The notes: generated from the sequence alone by a model not told the origin. Shown: positions 18,151-27,770, counted from the stretch's first letter. The stretch is 64,000 bases of DNA from CAXXOK01 sp001604115 (GCA_034928535.1 JAYFOV010000010.1:1-64000); one strand, 5' to 3'. A program made the numbers and translations.

Positions 18151-18726
18151 ACGGAAAAACTTCACCCCTCTTCCAGATGCCCAGATAACGCCGAAAAGAT
18201 TTTCTTCCACGATCCTGAAATAGGGCACAGAACTGGGGAAAAAGTCCGGAGCTGATTCATTGCCTATGCCGTAGGGCAGCAACGGACAGTCCCCACGGTG
18301 CGGGCGCTTTGAGACATTTGCCTCCAAAACCCGTGAAAGGCGATTTCCGAAGCCGAGAGAAGCCATGATGGCCGCAGTACGTGCCGATCGTGATCCGTGT
18401 CCAAAACACGTGTGAAACGCGAGGGGCAGGGGTACATTTTCTGCGAGTCATAAACTGCAAAGGAAATGTCGGCCCTTGCCGCGCCGGACGAGCATGACCT
18501 CTTTGAACTGATCGAGGGGATCGAATAGGCGCTCATTCAGGATCACGAGATCATGCTTTCCATCAAGCGGGATGGCGACCCTAAGCTTATAGTCTAGTGG
18601 GCACATGCGTTGCATTTCTCGCAGTGCGATGGAAGTGACATCTCATATAGAGATACGAAAATCGCCAACCTACTGAACACATAGGGGCGCGCTGCGCCGG
18701 ATGAGGATCAAAAGGGAGGGGTCATC
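18151..18726 (+). other. Intergenic region with a decayed open frame (18466-18684)
   Basis: The 576-bp gap between uxuA and uxuB contains an ATG at 18466 with a weak AAAGG before it. The frame reads as plausible protein (…HDLFELIEGIE…, …HEIMLSIKRDGD…) but is broken by TAG codons at 18526 and 18595 before a final TAG at 18682. It may be a remnant of a small gene; no family is recognised. No clear terminator was seen after uxuA, so uxuB may still be reached by read-through. Confidence 0.3.
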
Positions 18727-20343
18727 ATGAAATTGACTTTGGAAGGTCTGAAGGATCAGGCTTTTGTCCGGCAAGGCTACCGGATGCCCAGCTTTGATGT
18801 TGCTGCCATGCGCGAGCGCACGCACAGTGCGCCCACGTGGGTGCATTTTGGCGCGGGAAACATACTGCGTGCTTTCCCGTGTGTGCTGCTGCAAAAATTG
18901 TTGGATCAGGGCATGGTGGATACCGGTATGATCGTGGTGGAAAGCTATGATGAGGAAATCATCGATAAGGCATTTACTCCGTTTGATAATCTATGTCTGG
19001 CGGTTTCGCTCAAGAGCGACGGCACTGTAGAAAAGCGCGTGGTCGCCTCGGTGGCCGAAGCTCTGGGCTACCATGCGAACACTGCCCGTGTGGAGGAGGT
19101 TTTCCTGGCGGATAGCCTGCAAATGGTCACGATGACCATTACAGAAAAAGGCTACGCCGTACGGGATGCGCAGGGCATGCCGCTCAAACCTTATGCGGGC
19201 GATTTTGAATCCATGGATGCGCCGGTGTCCATCATGGCGCTGCTGACGCGGCTGCTGTACCTGCGCTACCAAAACGGTCAAAAACCCATTGCCATGGTAT
19301 CGCTGGACAACTGCGCCCACAACGGCACCATTCTGTTTGAAAGCGTGCATGCCATCGCGTCCGCATGGCTGCAAAGGGGAATCGTGGCGGAGGGCTTTCT
19401 GGACTATCTGAAGGATGCCACCAAAGTAAGTTTTACCTGGTCTATGATCGATAAAATTACCCCCCGACCGGCCGAAGCGGTGTTGGAGATGCTTCGCGGT
19501 GAAGGCTTTGAAGGCGCTGAGGTGGTCGTGACCGGCAAAAACACGTATGTCTCCGGCATGGTCAACGCGGAGGAATGCGAGTATCTGGCCATTGAGGATC
19601 ATTTTCCCAACGGCAGGCCGCCGCTGGAGCAGGTGGGCGTAATCTTTGGTGGGCGTGATACCGTGGATCGAATCGAGAAGATGAAGGTTTGCACGTGCCT
19701 GAACCCCTTGCACACCGCTTTGGCCATCTATGGTTGCCTGCTGGGGTATGAAAAAATATCCGAAGAAATGAAGGATCAAACGCTCGTGGCCTTGATCCGT
19801 CAAATTGGCTATGGCGAAGGGCTGCCTGTGGTGGTGGATCCCAAAATCATGAGTGCCAAACAGTTTATTGATGAAGTGGTCGAAAAGCGTTTTCCGAATC
19901 CCTTTGTGCCTGACACGCCCCAGCGGATCGCCTGCGATACCAGCAAGAAGATTCCCGTGCGCTTTGGCGAAACGCTGAAGGCCTATGTGGCGCGAGGCAA
20001 GGAGGATCTATCTTTCCTTACCTTTATACCGCTGGTCATGGCTGGTTATGCCCGGTACCTGACCGGTATCAATGATGCGGGTGAAGCCTTCGAGCTCAGC
20101 CCCGACCCCAATCTGCCTGCCCTGACGCCCCTGCTGCATGGATTTGCCCTGGGAAAAACCTTTGACCGTGCCAAGCTGCGCGCGCTCTTCTCCCGTAGCG
20201 ATATTTTTGGGATTGATCTGTACCAGCACAGCTTGGGCAATAAGGTGGAGGACATGTTTTTGGAAATGAGCCGGGGTGCCGGCGCAATCCGCGCAACACT
20301 GACACGCTATGTAGAGGGTGCAACAGCAGGCGGAGTGAAATAA
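18727..20343 (+). CDS. uxuB: Fructuronate reductase / mannitol dehydrogenase family
   Basis: This 538-residue protein belongs to the long-chain mannitol dehydrogenase family. The Rossmann motif HFGAGNILRAF lies at about 39-49, and the C-terminal catalytic region has KVCTCLNPLHTALA and a following helix typical of the family. In the uxuA context the reaction is NAD(P)H-dependent interconversion of D-fructuronate and D-mannonate. Length matches Firmicutes UxuB (about 530-540) rather than the shorter E. coli enzyme. GGGAGG at 18714-18719 precedes ATG 18727. A mannitol or tagaturonate specificity cannot be excluded from sequence alone, but the neighbouring dehydratase favours mannonate. Confidence 0.88.
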   Translation: MKLTLEGLKDQAFVRQGYRMPSFDVAAMRERTHSAPTWVHFGAGNILRAFPCVLLQKLLDQGMVDTGMIVVESYDEEIIDKAFTPFDNLCLAVSLKSDGTVEKRVVASVAEALGYHANTARVEEVFLADSLQMVTMTITEKGYAVRDAQGMPLKPYAGDFESMDAPVSIMALLTRLLYLRYQNGQKPIAMVSLDNCAHNGTILFESVHAIASAWLQRGIVAEGFLDYLKDATKVSFTWSMIDKITPRPAEAVLEMLRGEGFEGAEVVVTGKNTYVSGMVNAEECEYLAIEDHFPNGRPPLEQVGVIFGGRDTVDRIEKMKVCTCLNPLHTALAIYGCLLGYEKISEEMKDQTLVALIRQIGYGEGLPVVVDPKIMSAKQFIDEVVEKRFPNPFVPDTPQRIACDTSKKIPVRFGETLKAYVARGKEDLSFLTFIPLVMAGYARYLTGINDAGEAFELSPDPNLPALTPLLHGFALGKTFDRAKLRALFSRSDIFGIDLYQHSLGNKVEDMFLEMSRGAGAIRATLTRYVEGATAGGVK

Positions 20344-20880
20344 AACCGGCGAAGCGCACAATCTTGCTTGAAAGCAATGTGTCCAAGCTATTGTGTGCCG
20401 CTTTGTACGGGGCATGTCCATCATGGGTGCCTTTCGCTATGCAGCGGCGCGCGAGGTTGCGAGGCATCGCAGATAAGAAGCTGAACCAAAGCCCACTCTC
20501 CAGCTATTATCCCCAACAGTGCAGCGGGAAGGCGCATCAACGGCCAAGCGTCTGAAGCGGAAAAGTACATAGCCTTCGCACGTCCCATGAAGGACGCGAC
20601 GGGCAACCCCCGAAACACCGTTGGACGCATCTGGCGCGCCAACGGTGTTTCAGCAGCAGAGAGCCGTTTCATCGGGAAACCCGGACTGAAACCAGGCATC
20701 AGACCAAGTATGCTTTCTTAGGTAAAAGCGCATATATCATGCGACAAAATGTGGCGGTGAACATGCTTTGATAGCATGCTGCATGGTGCAGGCAATTCAA
20801 CCATGGCCGAAATCAGCATTTCGCGGTATGGGATGCCGGGCAGGCGCGGCGCGCTTGAGCGCAGGTAAGATGGGCAAGAG
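20344..20880. other. Intergenic region with one long inverted repeat
   Basis: No gene recognised between uxuB and the convergent membrane-protein gene. Aside from the stem-loop at 20612-20651, I see only short degenerate frames. Confidence 0.5.
20612..20651. repeat. Perfect 13-bp inverted repeat, 14-nt loop
   Basis: GAAACACCGTTGG (20612-20624) pairs with CCAACGGTGTTTC (20639-20651). No T-run follows on either strand, so it may be a processing or mRNA-stability element or a protein site rather than an intrinsic terminator. It lies 270 bp past uxuB. Confidence 0.6.
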
Positions 20881-20930
20881 AAACCCCGTAACACGCGATT
20901 CTGTGAGAACAGGCGCGTTACGGGGTTTTT
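20881..20930. terminator. Bidirectional terminator between uxuB and the DUF6020-like gene
   Basis: AAACCCCGTAAC (20881-20892) and the following GCG pair with CGCGTTACGGGGTTT on the right arm (20914-20928), with a small bulge; TTTTT follows on plus and TTT-C-T on minus. The hairpin starts two bases past the minus-strand stop codon at 20933. Confidence 0.8.
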
Positions 20931-20932
20931 GA

Positions 20933-22810
20933 TCAGGGTTGGGGAGTCGTAACGTGAGGCGGCTCGGGTTCTGCGGGCGCAACGGGCTGCTCACCCATAG
21001 CAGGCTCTTCGGTTGCCGGCAGCGCGGGCTTGCCCTCCGGCGCGAGCATGACTGCCAGCATGACCGGGATGGCGTAAAAGAAGGCGAGCATATAGCGGAT
21101 AATGGCCACCGGACCTACCAGGCAGCTGATCCAGATGGCAAGCAGAAACACGAAGCTGCTCATCCACTGGTACTTGCGCCGATAGATTGCATAGCCAAAC
21201 CCTGCGATGCACAGACACACATAGAAAGCTGTGTCGGATAAGAGCCGAATCCCCGGCAAGCCAAAAAGGGTCAGCGTATTGTCATACCCCTTAATGATGG
21301 ACTGGAGCCCGGGCAGGTAAGAATGTTCCTGAATGTAAAACAGATCGATCTGCACCACGCCCAAATCAAAGCGGTAAATCATTCTGGCGCCGGGCAAGAA
21401 GTAGGGTAGGTTTTGAACCAGAAACGCTTCCAGATAGGTTTTTACATTCTGCACGCCCATCCTTGCCCATAGGGAAAGCAGTTTGGGCAAGTTTGCATCC
21501 ACCTCGTCATAGTACGCAGTCCACTTGACGGGATCCGCCACAGCGGGGGCGTAGATTTCCGCCAGATCGACATCGTAGAGGGTATCCAGCACTTGATCCG
21601 TATCCAGATCGATGGCGCTGGGATTGTCTCGAAGGGTGCGGGCAATCTGCTGCAGCGGGATGGAAAGCAGCTCGATCTTGCAGGGGATGACGGCTTCGGT
21701 CGCCCAGATGAGCGCGCCGTTGACCGCAAAATAGACGGCTGCGCACCCTGCCAGTACCGCGGCCATGCGCAGGCGCGCGCCCTTCGCCCACAACAGCGCA
21801 AAGGGAATGAACAGAATGAGTGCATAGATGCCGTTGTTACGCATGAGCATCATGAGCGTGGCCGTCAGGATAAACCCGGCAATGCGCCAGGCCGAGCGCA
21901 GCGCAGCATAGCCGTCCCGCCATAGATCCATAAGCTGCAGGATGAAAACCATTGCCAGCGCACCAAAGAGAATATCCTTCTGTGCGCTGAAGGACCAAAT
22001 GCCATAAAACGGAAAAATGGCAAAAAGCAGCGTGACAAACACCCGCGCTGGATGCGGCGCACCCCGGCGCCGCATCCAGCGGCACGCATAGGCCAGCAGG
22101 CCGGCCATCAGGACCATTTGTACGATGCTGTAAATGGCAAGGCCAACGGCAGCATCGCCTTCGGGCGTGATGTCGATGCCCAGCACGATGCAAAAACCTA
22201 GCAGCAGCGTATGCAGCAGCGGATGGTGCGTGTTGTGCACCCAGTCATAATAGGTGTAAAACTGCGTGCCGGAATCGTAGACAAAGGTGCCCGGCCAGAA
22301 AGCCAGCCATACAGGGATCCAGCACAGCAGGAGCAATGCAAAAACGAAAAAGTAGTTGCCGAGGATACGGCTGAAAAGCGACTCCCGGGCGGAGGCGGCC
22401 GCACGCTGCGTGAGCGATGTGATTGTTTGGAAAATGAGCAGCAGCGCCGCACCATAAACCACGGCATACAGCGCCCACAAAAAAAGCCCGTCCAGCGCCG
22501 AAGCCCAGCTCAGCGGCAACAGGCCGCTATTGGCTTCAACCTGCTTGCCTACCAGCGTAAAGGCCGAGAAAATCAGCCCAATGCTATACACAGTGCGGTT
22601 GAGCCGCGCATCTTCACAACCAAACGCATGGCGGATGAGCAGGAACAGCGCGGCCACCAACACGATGCTCATGGCACTGCCGGCGAAAATCAGGCTGTCC
22701 TGCGGCTGGCCGAGCACAACAGGCAAACGCCAAACGGCCAGCACCGCGATGATGAGCGCTGCCAGCGCGGTGTGCAGCAGTGTGCGCAAGGTAGGTCGGG
22801 TTGATTTCAT
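20933..22810 (-). CDS. DUF6020-like polytopic membrane protein, GT-C-like
   Basis: A 625-residue protein with about a dozen hydrophobic helices spread over the whole length and a hydrophilic Pro/Glu-rich C-terminus. After the fifth or so helix comes FWPGTFVYDSGTQF, followed by HNTHHPLLH. An acidic motif in the first large outer loop plus His-rich segment is the hallmark of GT-C membrane glycosyltransferases and of the uncharacterised DUF6020 family; the assignment is from memory of those patterns. A role in polymer or lipid glycosylation is inference. Start ATG 22810 is preferred because GGAGGT lies eight bases upstream; the in-frame ATG at 22831 does not have one. Single-gene transcription unit. 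Confidence 0.7.
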   Translation of the reverse strand: MKSTRPTLRTLLHTALAALIIAVLAVWRLPVVLGQPQDSLIFAGSAMSIVLVAALFLLIRHAFGCEDARLNRTVYSIGLIFSAFTLVGKQVEANSGLLPLSWASALDGLFLWALYAVVYGAALLLIFQTITSLTQRAAASARESLFSRILGNYFFVFALLLLCWIPVWLAFWPGTFVYDSGTQFYTYYDWVHNTHHPLLHTLLLGFCIVLGIDITPEGDAAVGLAIYSIVQMVLMAGLLAYACRWMRRRGAPHPARVFVTLLFAIFPFYGIWSFSAQKDILFGALAMVFILQLMDLWRDGYAALRSAWRIAGFILTATLMMLMRNNGIYALILFIPFALLWAKGARLRMAAVLAGCAAVYFAVNGALIWATEAVIPCKIELLSIPLQQIARTLRDNPSAIDLDTDQVLDTLYDVDLAEIYAPAVADPVKWTAYYDEVDANLPKLLSLWARMGVQNVKTYLEAFLVQNLPYFLPGARMIYRFDLGVVQIDLFYIQEHSYLPGLQSIIKGYDNTLTLFGLPGIRLLSDTAFYVCLCIAGFGYAIYRRKYQWMSSFVFLLAIWISCLVGPVAIIRYMLAFFYAIPVMLAVMLAPEGKPALPATEEPAMGEQPVAPAEPEPPHVTTPQP

Positions 22811-22972
22811 GATGAGCGACCTCCATTTCAAGTTTACGGGTCAATGACGCATGCTTTGCCTGAGAAGATGCCCTTGCGCAGCGGCAAGGAGCAGGGCAAA
22901 GCAATCAGATGGACATACCCCCGCCGGGCTGCGCGACACGATAGCGCTTTTTCTGGCGGGCAATCAAGCAAC

Positions 22973-23001
22973 AGTATAGTGGAAACATTTGCTTTCGTCA
23001 A
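22973..23001 (-). promoter_or_regulatory. Promoter for the DUF6020-like gene
   Basis: On the minus strand TTGACG (23001-22996), a 17-bp spacer and TATACT (22978-22973). The leader to ATG 22810 is about 155 nt. The remaining part of the 22811-23167 gap holds this and the weak nrd promoter and no gene. Confidence 0.6.
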
Positions 23002-23091
23002 TGCACAGCGGGCTTTGAGGTGGTTACGGTTATGATGTCTGCGCCGGCTAACATGGACGTTTCGGCCGCTGTGAAAACAGAACATGTTGTG

Positions 23092-23120
23092 TTTCAACAG
23101 GCTACTTTTCCGGTTATAAC
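23092..23120 (+). promoter_or_regulatory. Possible nrdAB promoter
   Basis: TTTCAA (23092-23097), 17-bp spacer, TATAAC (23115-23120), about 40 nt before the nrdA start. The -35 is weak. I could not find a convincing pair of NrdR boxes. Confidence 0.35.
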
Positions 23121-23167
23121 ACCATAGATTGTAATTTCATAGTTGGATTGGGCAAGGAGGAAACCGC

Positions 23168-25684
23168 GTGCAGATCATCAAACGTAACGGCTCGTTGGCG
23201 GAGTATCGCGGCGAGAAGATCATACAGGCGATGGAGAAGGCGTTTGCCAGCCAAGGCGACATACCCGACCGGGCTGCGCTGGAGGCGCTGCTTGCCATGG
23301 TGGAGCAAAACCTGCCCACCGATAGCCCTGCCACAGTGGAGGGCGTGCAAGACCTTGTGGAGCAGGCGCTCATGGCCAAAGGCCATTACCTGGTCGCCAA
23401 AGCCTACATCCTGTACCGTGAGCAGCGCACGCGCCTGCGCAAGGCGTGCCAAAGCCTGGCCGACAGCGTTAGGGTGCAGGGACTGGAAGCGGATTTGACC
23501 AGCATCCAGCAGGATTTCCTGGGCGAGGAATATAGCCTGAACCGCCTGCGGGACAAGTACCTCTCGTTTGAAACGCCGGACATGGATGAACCTAAGCGGC
23601 TCAATGCCTTGATACAGGCGGCAGCGGAGCTGACCACACAGGAAGCGCCGCGCTGGGAGTTCATTGCCGCGCGGCTGCTCTACTTTCGCTTTGCGTGCAA
23701 TCTGGCGCAGGAGCTTGACAAGCGCGGCATCCACTCTTTTTGGGAAAAGATCCGCTACCTGACCGAGGAAGGGCTCTACGGCGCTTACATTTTGGAACAC
23801 TACACCCGGGATGAGCTGGAGCTTGCATCCGGCTACCTGAACGATGCGCGCAACAAGCTTTTTACTTATTCCGGGCTGGATTTGCTGCTTGCGCGCTATG
23901 TGATCCATACCCACAAGCGCGTGCCGCTGGAAACCCCTCAGGAGATGTATCTGGGCATTGCGCTGCATCTGGCAATGGACGAAAAGCGGGATCGCCTGCA
24001 TTGGGTGCGCAAGTTTTATGATATGCTGAGCACCCTGAAAGTGACCATGGCAACGCCGACGCTTTCCAACGCGCGCAAACCCTACCACCAGCTTTCCAGT
24101 TGTTTTATCGATACCGTGCCGGATAGCCTGGACGGGATTTACCGGTCGGTGGATAATTTTGCCAAGGTGAGCAAGTTTGGCGGCGGCATGGGGCTCTACT
24201 TTGGCAAAGTGCGTGCCACAGGCGGCAGCATCCGTGGCTTTGAAGGGGCAGCGGGCGGCGTGATCCGCTGGATCAAACTGGTCAACGATACCGCCGTTGC
24301 GGTGGATCAGTTGGGTATGCGGCAAGGCGCTGTGGCTGTGTATTTGGATGCATGGCACAAGGACCTGCCCGAGTTTTTGCAATTGCGCACTAATAATGGG
24401 GATGACCGCCTCAAGGCGCATGATGTGTTTCCGGCCGTGAGTTACCCCGATTTGTTCTGGAAGCAGGTCAAGGAGAATATCGAGCAGGATTGGTACTTGC
24501 TTTGCCCCCACGAAGTGTTGATGACCAAAGGTTACGCACTGGAAGATTATTGGGGAGAGGAATGGGAAAAGCGTTACCTGGACTGCCTTGCTGACAACCG
24601 CATTGCCAAGCGTGCCGTGCCCCTGAAGGAGCTTGTGCGGCTGATCCTCAAATCCGCAGTGGAAACCGGAACGCCGTTCATGTTCAACCGCGATACAGTC
24701 AACCGCACTAACCCAAACAAGCACAAGGGTATGATTTACTGCTCCAACCTTTGCACGGAAATTGCTCAGAATACAAGCGGAATCGAGCTGCTGGAGCGTA
24801 CTGTGCAAACACGGGATGGTGATCCCGTGGTGGTCACCGTTACCAAGCCTGGTGATTTTGTGGTGTGCAATCTGGCAAGCCTTTCCCTTGGACATCTGGC
24901 CGTGGAGGATGATGCCGCGATGGAAGACATCATCGCTACGGCGGTTCGCGCGCTGGATAATGTGATCGACCTGAACTACTACCCTGTGGAATACGCGCAG
25001 GTGACCAACCGCAAGTATCGTAGCATCGGGCTTGGGGTTTCCGGATATCATCATATGTTGGCCAAGCACCATATCCAGTGGGAAAGCGAGGAGCATCTTG
25101 CCTTTGCCGATCAGGTTTTTGAACGCATCAACCATGCGGCAATCAAGGCCAGCCATGCGCTGGCGTTGGAAAAAGGCAGCTACTCTGCCTTTAAGGGCAG
25201 CGATTGGCACACGGGAGCGTACTTTACCCAGCGCGGCTATGCCGGGGATCGTTGGGATAGTTTGCGCGCCCAAGTGCAGGCAGGCGGCATGCGCAATGCC
25301 TACCTGATTGCGATTGCGCCTACCAGCTCTACCAGCATCCTTTCCGGAACCACCGCAGGGCTGGATCCGGTCATGAACCGCTATTTTCTGGAAGAAAAAA
25401 AGGGCGTGATCATGCCCCGCGTTGCGCCGGAACTATCCATGCAAACCTATTGGTTTTACAAGGCGGCGCACTTGATCGACCAACGCTACTCAGTGCGCGC
25501 GGCAGGCGTGCGGCAGCGGCACATCGACCAGGCGCAGAGTATGAATGTATACATTACAACAGACTACTCTATGCGGCAGGTGCTGGATCTGTACCTGCTG
25601 GCCTGGGAGCATGGCGTGAAAACTCTGTATTACGTGCGCAGCAAATCCCTTGAGGTGGAGGATTGTGAAAGCTGCACGTCGTAA
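23168..25684 (+). CDS. nrdA: Ribonucleoside-diphosphate reductase, large (alpha) subunit
   Basis: Class I ribonucleotide reductase alpha chain, 838 residues, reducing NDPs to dNDPs. An N-terminal ATP-cone (about 1-95, starting QIIKRNGSL) gives allosteric activity control. The catalytic barrel shows QLSSCFIDTVPDS (redox Cys), NLCTEI (thiyl Cys and catalytic Glu), APTSSTS, and a mobile C-terminal tail ending CESCTS for thioredoxin-type re-reduction. GTG 23168 is preceded by AAGGAGG. It is followed after 93 bp by nrdB. An extra inserted region compared with NrdE-type chains and the ATP-cone favour NrdA class Ia over Ib; no nrdI or nrdH is nearby. Confidence 0.95.
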   Translation: MQIIKRNGSLAEYRGEKIIQAMEKAFASQGDIPDRAALEALLAMVEQNLPTDSPATVEGVQDLVEQALMAKGHYLVAKAYILYREQRTRLRKACQSLADSVRVQGLEADLTSIQQDFLGEEYSLNRLRDKYLSFETPDMDEPKRLNALIQAAAELTTQEAPRWEFIAARLLYFRFACNLAQELDKRGIHSFWEKIRYLTEEGLYGAYILEHYTRDELELASGYLNDARNKLFTYSGLDLLLARYVIHTHKRVPLETPQEMYLGIALHLAMDEKRDRLHWVRKFYDMLSTLKVTMATPTLSNARKPYHQLSSCFIDTVPDSLDGIYRSVDNFAKVSKFGGGMGLYFGKVRATGGSIRGFEGAAGGVIRWIKLVNDTAVAVDQLGMRQGAVAVYLDAWHKDLPEFLQLRTNNGDDRLKAHDVFPAVSYPDLFWKQVKENIEQDWYLLCPHEVLMTKGYALEDYWGEEWEKRYLDCLADNRIAKRAVPLKELVRLILKSAVETGTPFMFNRDTVNRTNPNKHKGMIYCSNLCTEIAQNTSGIELLERTVQTRDGDPVVVTVTKPGDFVVCNLASLSLGHLAVEDDAAMEDIIATAVRALDNVIDLNYYPVEYAQVTNRKYRSIGLGVSGYHHMLAKHHIQWESEEHLAFADQVFERINHAAIKASHALALEKGSYSAFKGSDWHTGAYFTQRGYAGDRWDSLRAQVQAGGMRNAYLIAIAPTSSTSILSGTTAGLDPVMNRYFLEEKKGVIMPRVAPELSMQTYWFYKAAHLIDQRYSVRAAGVRQRHIDQAQSMNVYITTDYSMRQVLDLYLLAWEHGVKTLYYVRSKSLEVEDCESCTS

Positions 25685-25777
25685 CCTACGGGTATGCAGG
25701 GGCTGTTGAGGGCGGCGGAAAGCGTGCCCCAACGCAAGGGATGCCGCAAAAATACGGACAAGCGAGGGATCGGGCAT

Positions 25778-26821
25778 ATGGCGCAGCTAACCAAGAAACC
25801 GCTCTTCAATCCACATGGGGAAAGCGAGGTTCGCCTCCGGCGCATGGTCGGCGGCAACACCACCAATCTGAACGATTTTAACAACCTGAAATACACCTGG
25901 GCGAAGGATTGGTACCGCCAGGCGATGAACAATTTTTGGATTCCGGAAGAAATCAACATGAACCCGGACGTCAAGGATTATCCGCGCCTGACCGCTGCAG
26001 AGCGCACAGCGTATGATAAGATACTCAGCTTTTTGGTGTTCCTGGATTCCATCCAGACGGCTAACCTTCCGGCCATTGGGGAGTACATCACCGCCAATGA
26101 GGTCAATCTGTGCCTGACCATCCAGAGCTTTCAGGAAACCGTGCACAGCCAAAGCTACAGCTATATGCTGGATACCATTTGCAGCCCCATGGAGCGGGAT
26201 GGCATCCTGTATCAGTGGCGCACGGATGAGCATCTGCTCCAGCGCAATACCTTTATTGGCGACCAGTACAACGCCTTTCAAAACGACAAGGACGATTTTA
26301 CCCTGCTCAAGGTGATGGTCGCCAACTATATTTTGGAGGGCATCTATTTTTACAGCGGATTCATGTTTTTTTACAACCTGGGGCGCAATGGCAAGATGCC
26401 CGGGTCGGTGCAGGAAATCCGCTACATTAACCGGGACGAAAACACCCACCTGTGGCTGTTCCGAAGCATCATTCTGGAGCTGAAGAAAGAGGAGCCGCAG
26501 CTTTTTACCCCCGAGCGGGTAGAAATCCTAAAAGGGATGATGGAGGAGGGCGTGCGCCAGGAAATCGCCTGGGGTCATTACGTGATTGGCGATGATATTC
26601 AAGGCTTGAACCGCCAGATGGTCACGGACTATATCCGCTACCTGGGCAACCTTCGCTGGAGCAGCCTTGGCTTTGACACTCTGTACGAGGGTCACGAGCA
26701 GGAGCCGGAAAGCATGGCATGGGTGAGCCAATACGCCAATGCCAACATGGTCAAGACGGATTTTTTTGAGGCAAAGAGCACGGCCTACGCTAAAAGCACC
26801 GCGCTGCTGGACGATCTTTAA
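25778..26821 (+). CDS. nrdB: Ribonucleoside-diphosphate reductase, small (beta) subunit
   Basis: This 347-residue di-metal radical subunit provides the tyrosyl radical to NrdA. Ligand motifs are visible: FLDSIQTAN (first Asp), QETVHSQSYSY with Glu, His and the Tyr four residues after the His as in the radical site, ILEGIYFYSGF (Glu), and RDENTHLWLF (Glu and His). Start ATG 25778 is supported by GAGGGA eight bases upstream; a longer in-frame ATG at 25694 is not. Presence of the radical Tyr argues against the Phe-containing class Ic type. An oxygen-requiring class I enzyme would be expected to need O2 or an alternative activation in an anaerobe. Confidence 0.94.
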   Translation: MAQLTKKPLFNPHGESEVRLRRMVGGNTTNLNDFNNLKYTWAKDWYRQAMNNFWIPEEINMNPDVKDYPRLTAAERTAYDKILSFLVFLDSIQTANLPAIGEYITANEVNLCLTIQSFQETVHSQSYSYMLDTICSPMERDGILYQWRTDEHLLQRNTFIGDQYNAFQNDKDDFTLLKVMVANYILEGIYFYSGFMFFYNLGRNGKMPGSVQEIRYINRDENTHLWLFRSIILELKKEEPQLFTPERVEILKGMMEEGVRQEIAWGHYVIGDDIQGLNRQMVTDYIRYLGNLRWSSLGFDTLYEGHEQEPESMAWVSQYANANMVKTDFFEAKSTAYAKSTALLDDL

Positions 26822-26981
26822 GCAGCCGCCAAAACACGCTGCGCAGCGGCTGTGTGCGGCAAGCAGTCAGCCCCGCTGACCGAAGCCATGGGTAGCCCTT
26901 TCGGCTGCGGAGGAGTGATTTGCGGCGGCTTGACAAAAGCCCGCTCAGTATTCAGGTAAATGTGCATGCACCTCAGGCAAC

Positions 26982-27036
26982 CATGCCAAAGGAGCTGGGC
27001 GTGTCGGCAATCGGCAAGCGCAGCTCCTTTGGTATG
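26982..27036. repeat. Stem-loop between convergent nrdB and epimerase genes
   Basis: CATGCCAAAGGAGCT (26982-26996) pairs with AGCTCCTTTGGTATG (27022-27036), with one G-T pair and a 25-nt loop. It lies 27 bp past the minus-strand epimerase stop and 160 bp past nrdB. No T-run is present, so termination is possible but unproven. Confidence 0.5.
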
Positions 27037-27062
27037 CCGCCCGCAAGCGTGTGCGGACTGTA

Positions 27063-27734
27063 TTACGTCCGCTTAAAAAGCGCTTTGACCTTGGCAACGC
27101 CCTGCGGGATCCCCAGGAGGGGATCAAACACGCTGGAGCTGCCGACTACGAAGATGGATGCGCCTGCCGCTTCCATTTTTGGAATGTTTTCATAACTGCA
27201 ATTGCCATCCACCTCAATGGGGATGTGGGCATAGCCGCGTGCATCCAGCATGGCGCGGGCGGCCGTGATCTTATCCAGGGTTTGGGGCACCAGTTTTTGC
27301 CCGGCGAAGCCGGGATTGACCGTCATGATGAGCAGCAACCCGATGTCCGGCAGCACATGCTCTGCAAAGCAAAGCGGCGTGGCGGGGTTGAGTGCCAGCG
27401 CTGGCGTCGCGCCGCGTTCCTGGATCAGCTTAAGGGTGCGCTGCAAGTGCGGGTTTCCCTCGGCATGTACGGTCACGATATCCCCTTGCCCAAAGGAGAA
27501 CCAGGGTAGGCACTGTGCAGGGTTATCAACCATCATGTGTATGTCCAGCGGTAAGCGATCCATGGCCTTGACAGCCTTGATGGTTTCGGTGGAGAGCATC
27601 ATGTTGGGCACAAAATGGCCGTCCATGACATCGCAATGGTAATAATCCACCCCGCTCTGGGCTAGCTGGATCAGTTCGGTTTCCATAGCGAGCGGATTTG
27701 CGCACATGATGGATGCGGAAATGAGAGAACGCAT
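27063..27734 (-). CDS. Ribulose-phosphate / allulose-6-phosphate 3-epimerase family
   Basis: A 223-residue (beta/alpha)8 Rpe-family epimerase. HCDVMDGHFVPN and DIHMMV carry the metal and catalytic Asp/His residues; TVNPGFAGQ and EVDGNCS carry the phosphate loop and second Asp. 'FAGQ' and 'EVDG-N/S-C' and the 'SIMCAN' N-terminus resemble E. coli AlsE (D-allulose-6-phosphate 3-epimerase) more than classical Rpe ('FGGQ', 'EVDGGI'), by comparison from memory. It is the last gene of the minus-strand sugar operon, 36 bp after manA. An AlsE role would feed fructose-6-phosphate to glycolysis and complement the allose-type operon at 54303; a housekeeping Rpe role remains possible. Confidence 0.85.
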   Translation of the reverse strand: MRSLISASIMCANPLAMETELIQLAQSGVDYYHCDVMDGHFVPNMMLSTETIKAVKAMDRLPLDIHMMVDNPAQCLPWFSFGQGDIVTVHAEGNPHLQRTLKLIQERGATPALALNPATPLCFAEHVLPDIGLLLIMTVNPGFAGQKLVPQTLDKITAARAMLDARGYAHIPIEVDGNCSYENIPKMEAAGASIFVVGSSSVFDPLLGIPQGVAKVKALFKRT

Positions 27735-27770
27735 GGGGTACTCCCTTCGATGGCCGATAGGGCGGCCGCG

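Noticed and set aside
22811..23167. NrdR boxes or a cobalamin riboswitch before nrdA
   Set aside because: No pair of ACA-TATAT-TGT-like boxes with helical spacing and no B12-box were found.
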